Below are positions 62,882-64,000 of a stretch of 64,000 bases of DNA, in pieces. Position 1 is the first letter of the stretch. Every line of letters starts with the position of its first letter. A program made the position numbers and the translations under genes. This DNA comes from Methylomonas sp. EFPC3 (GTDB taxonomy: Bacteria; Pseudomonadota; Gammaproteobacteria; Methylococcales; Methylomonadaceae), in the NCBI RefSeq assembly GCF_029643245.1, contig NZ_CP116398.1:62001-126000 (forward strand), given 5' to 3'. The notes beneath the pieces were generated by a model that was not told the DNA's origin, did not search any database, and saw nothing but the letters and a program-made list of their open reading frames with translations.

Positions 62882-64000
62882 ATGCTGCTGAGGCTGGAAA
62901 AAGATCTGCCGCTGCTGCTGTTCGGCTTGGTCTGTACTTCCACCGTCGCCGCGTTACCGCAGGTGCAGTCGGCCTGGGCCGGCATCAAGGAAGTCTACGG
63001 CGAACAGGACATGGGCCTGCGCTTGCTGCGCGAAGCGATGCTGGCGCTGCTGGTGTGCTACGCCTGGGCCGAACCGCGTTTGCGCAACGGCATCGTTAGC
63101 GGTCCGGTGCTGGCGTTTTTGAGCGTGGTGGCGGCTTACGTTCTGTTCGAAATCGGCTACGCCCTCTATCTGGACTTGCCGTTGGTGGTGCCGCTGACCG
63201 GACTCAGGGTGTTCGAATATTTGCCGTTGGCGCTGATCGGCTTCGTCTGCGGTCGGCGCGGCGTTGCCGATTGGGTGATCGGCCGGTTCGCCCGCTGCTT
63301 GCGTTACTACCTGGTATTACAGGCCGGGCTGGCCCTGGCCCAGGCATTGTGGGCGCCGCCCTTGTTCGGCGTGTCGATGCTGGGCGGCGGCCGGCCGTTC
63401 GGTACCTTCGTCAGCCCGAATCTGTTCGGCGCGGCGATGGCGACTTGCGCGCTGGTATTCGCCGTGGTGCCGGGCATGCGCCGCTGGCTGGCGCTGAGCG
63501 TGTTGCTGGCGTTGTTGAGCGGCTCGCGCACCGCATTTCTCAGCGGCTTGCTGGTGGTGTTTTTCCAAATCTATGCCGCGCTGCGACCGCGCGACCGCTG
63601 GGCCTTGTGGATGCCGGCGCCGATGTTGGCGGTCGGCGCCTTGATCCTGGCCTCCAGTCCGCTATTAAGCGGCCGCGACGATGCCGATCCGACCGAGGAC
63701 GGCCGCATTGCCCTGTGGCAACGGGTGTTTGCCAACCACGTGCACGATGCCGCCGATTTGCTGTTCGGTTGGGGCCTGGGTTTGAGTTCCAACACCGTTA
63801 ACTTGCTGTTCGGCGCCGAACATTTTCCCGGCCAGTTCGATTCTGACAGTTTGTATCTGTTTCTACTGAACGGCTACGGCCTGATCGGTTTGCTGGCCTA
63901 TCTGGGATTTTTATGGGCAACGACAAGGATGTCAGTCCACCCTGCCAAGGGCTTGGTCGCGATGTTTATTTTCGTCGCCGGTTTGACCTTCAATTTGTGG
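62882..64000 (+). CDS. O-antigen ligase/polymerase-like membrane protein (3' end outside window)
   Basis: 373 codons from the ATG at 62882, 7 bases after the Wzc stop, running off the window with no stop. About ten helices; the segment GGGRPFGTFVSPNLFGAAMATCALVF and a large loop ending ADLLFGWGLGLSSNTVN...FDSDSLYLFLLNGYGLIGLLAY are typical of Wzy/WaaL-like proteins. It probably polymerises the EPS repeat units. Confidence 0.85.
   Translation, partial: MLLRLEKDLPLLLFGLVCTSTVAALPQVQSAWAGIKEVYGEQDMGLRLLREAMLALLVCYAWAEPRLRNGIVSGPVLAFLSVVAAYVLFEIGYALYLDLPLVVPLTGLRVFEYLPLALIGFVCGRRGVADWVIGRFARCLRYYLVLQAGLALAQALWAPPLFGVSMLGGGRPFGTFVSPNLFGAAMATCALVFAVVPGMRRWLALSVLLALLSGSRTAFLSGLLVVFFQIYAALRPRDRWALWMPAPMLAVGALILASSPLLSGRDDADPTEDGRIALWQRVFANHVHDAADLLFGWGLGLSSNTVNLLFGAEHFPGQFDSDSLYLFLLNGYGLIGLLAYLGFLWATTRMSVHPAKGLVAMFIFVAGLTFNLW

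Noticed and set aside
61783-62988. 401-codon minus-strand open frame
   Set aside because: Shadow of the Wzc-like gene produced by high third-position GC.

Overview
The window reads as a chromosomal segment of a gammaproteobacterial methylotroph, most likely a type I methanotroph of the Methylomonas kind. The evidence is a formyltransferase/hydrolase subunit A gene (fhcA, the methanofuran/tetrahydromethanopterin C1 pathway), several proteins with PEP-CTERM (exosortase) tails, gammaproteobacterial housekeeping genes (efpL, aat-bpt, leuA, rimI, lapD-lapG) and moderately high GC content. The genus is an inference. No tRNA, rRNA or CRISPR array was recognised.

Layout. 1-2.5 kb: the end of a bacterioferritin gene, a COG0523 GTPase, a tiny membrane protein and a Crp/Fnr regulator. 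2.7-13 kb is accessory and mosaic: a PEP-CTERM protein, a DUF4160/DUF2442 pair, a REP-associated transposase with its hairpin, a class D beta-lactamase-like gene, a large transglutaminase-TPR protein, an AT-rich ATPase-TOPRIM gene resembling PARIS/OLD defence proteins, and a kinase-like/phosphatase pair. 13.1-27.7 kb is one long minus-strand zinc-limitation island. It holds two more COG0523 GTPases (one ZigA-like), two ZnuD-like TonB-dependent receptors, three secreted proteins (two with PEP-CTERM tails, one with PKD and dockerin), folE2, a solitary fhcA, a DUF1826 gene, a ZIP transporter and a small membrane protein. Zur-type operators sit at about 18.59, 25.50 and 27.63-27.66 kb. Nearly every gap between its genes carries a hairpin or REP-like repeat.

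27.7-51 kb is mostly core: pta-DUF2380-ackA, FHA and PilZ proteins, a five-gene overlapping operon globin-lapD-lapG-ygjP-thioredoxin, a Bax-inhibitor-like protein, rimI, a family 4 uracil-DNA glycosylase whose 5' end is frameshifted in a G6 tract next to REP-like DNA, leuA, efpL-bpt-aat, and a signalling set of two histidine kinases, one lipoprotein and one OmpR-type regulator. 51-64 kb concerns exopolysaccharide: a 1246-residue predicted secreted glycoside hydrolase, a metzincin-like lipoprotein, then a plus-strand operon of initiating sugar transferase, Wza-like export protein, Wzc-like chain-length tyrosine kinase and an O-antigen-ligase/polymerase-like membrane protein cut by the window end.

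How the genes work together: in the island, outer-membrane receptors and surface proteins would capture zinc, ZIP would import it and COG0523 GTPases would allocate it. FolE2, and possibly the second FhcA, would keep pterin synthesis and C1 oxidation running when zinc is scarce. That FhcA belongs to the zinc response is the main new hypothesis here.
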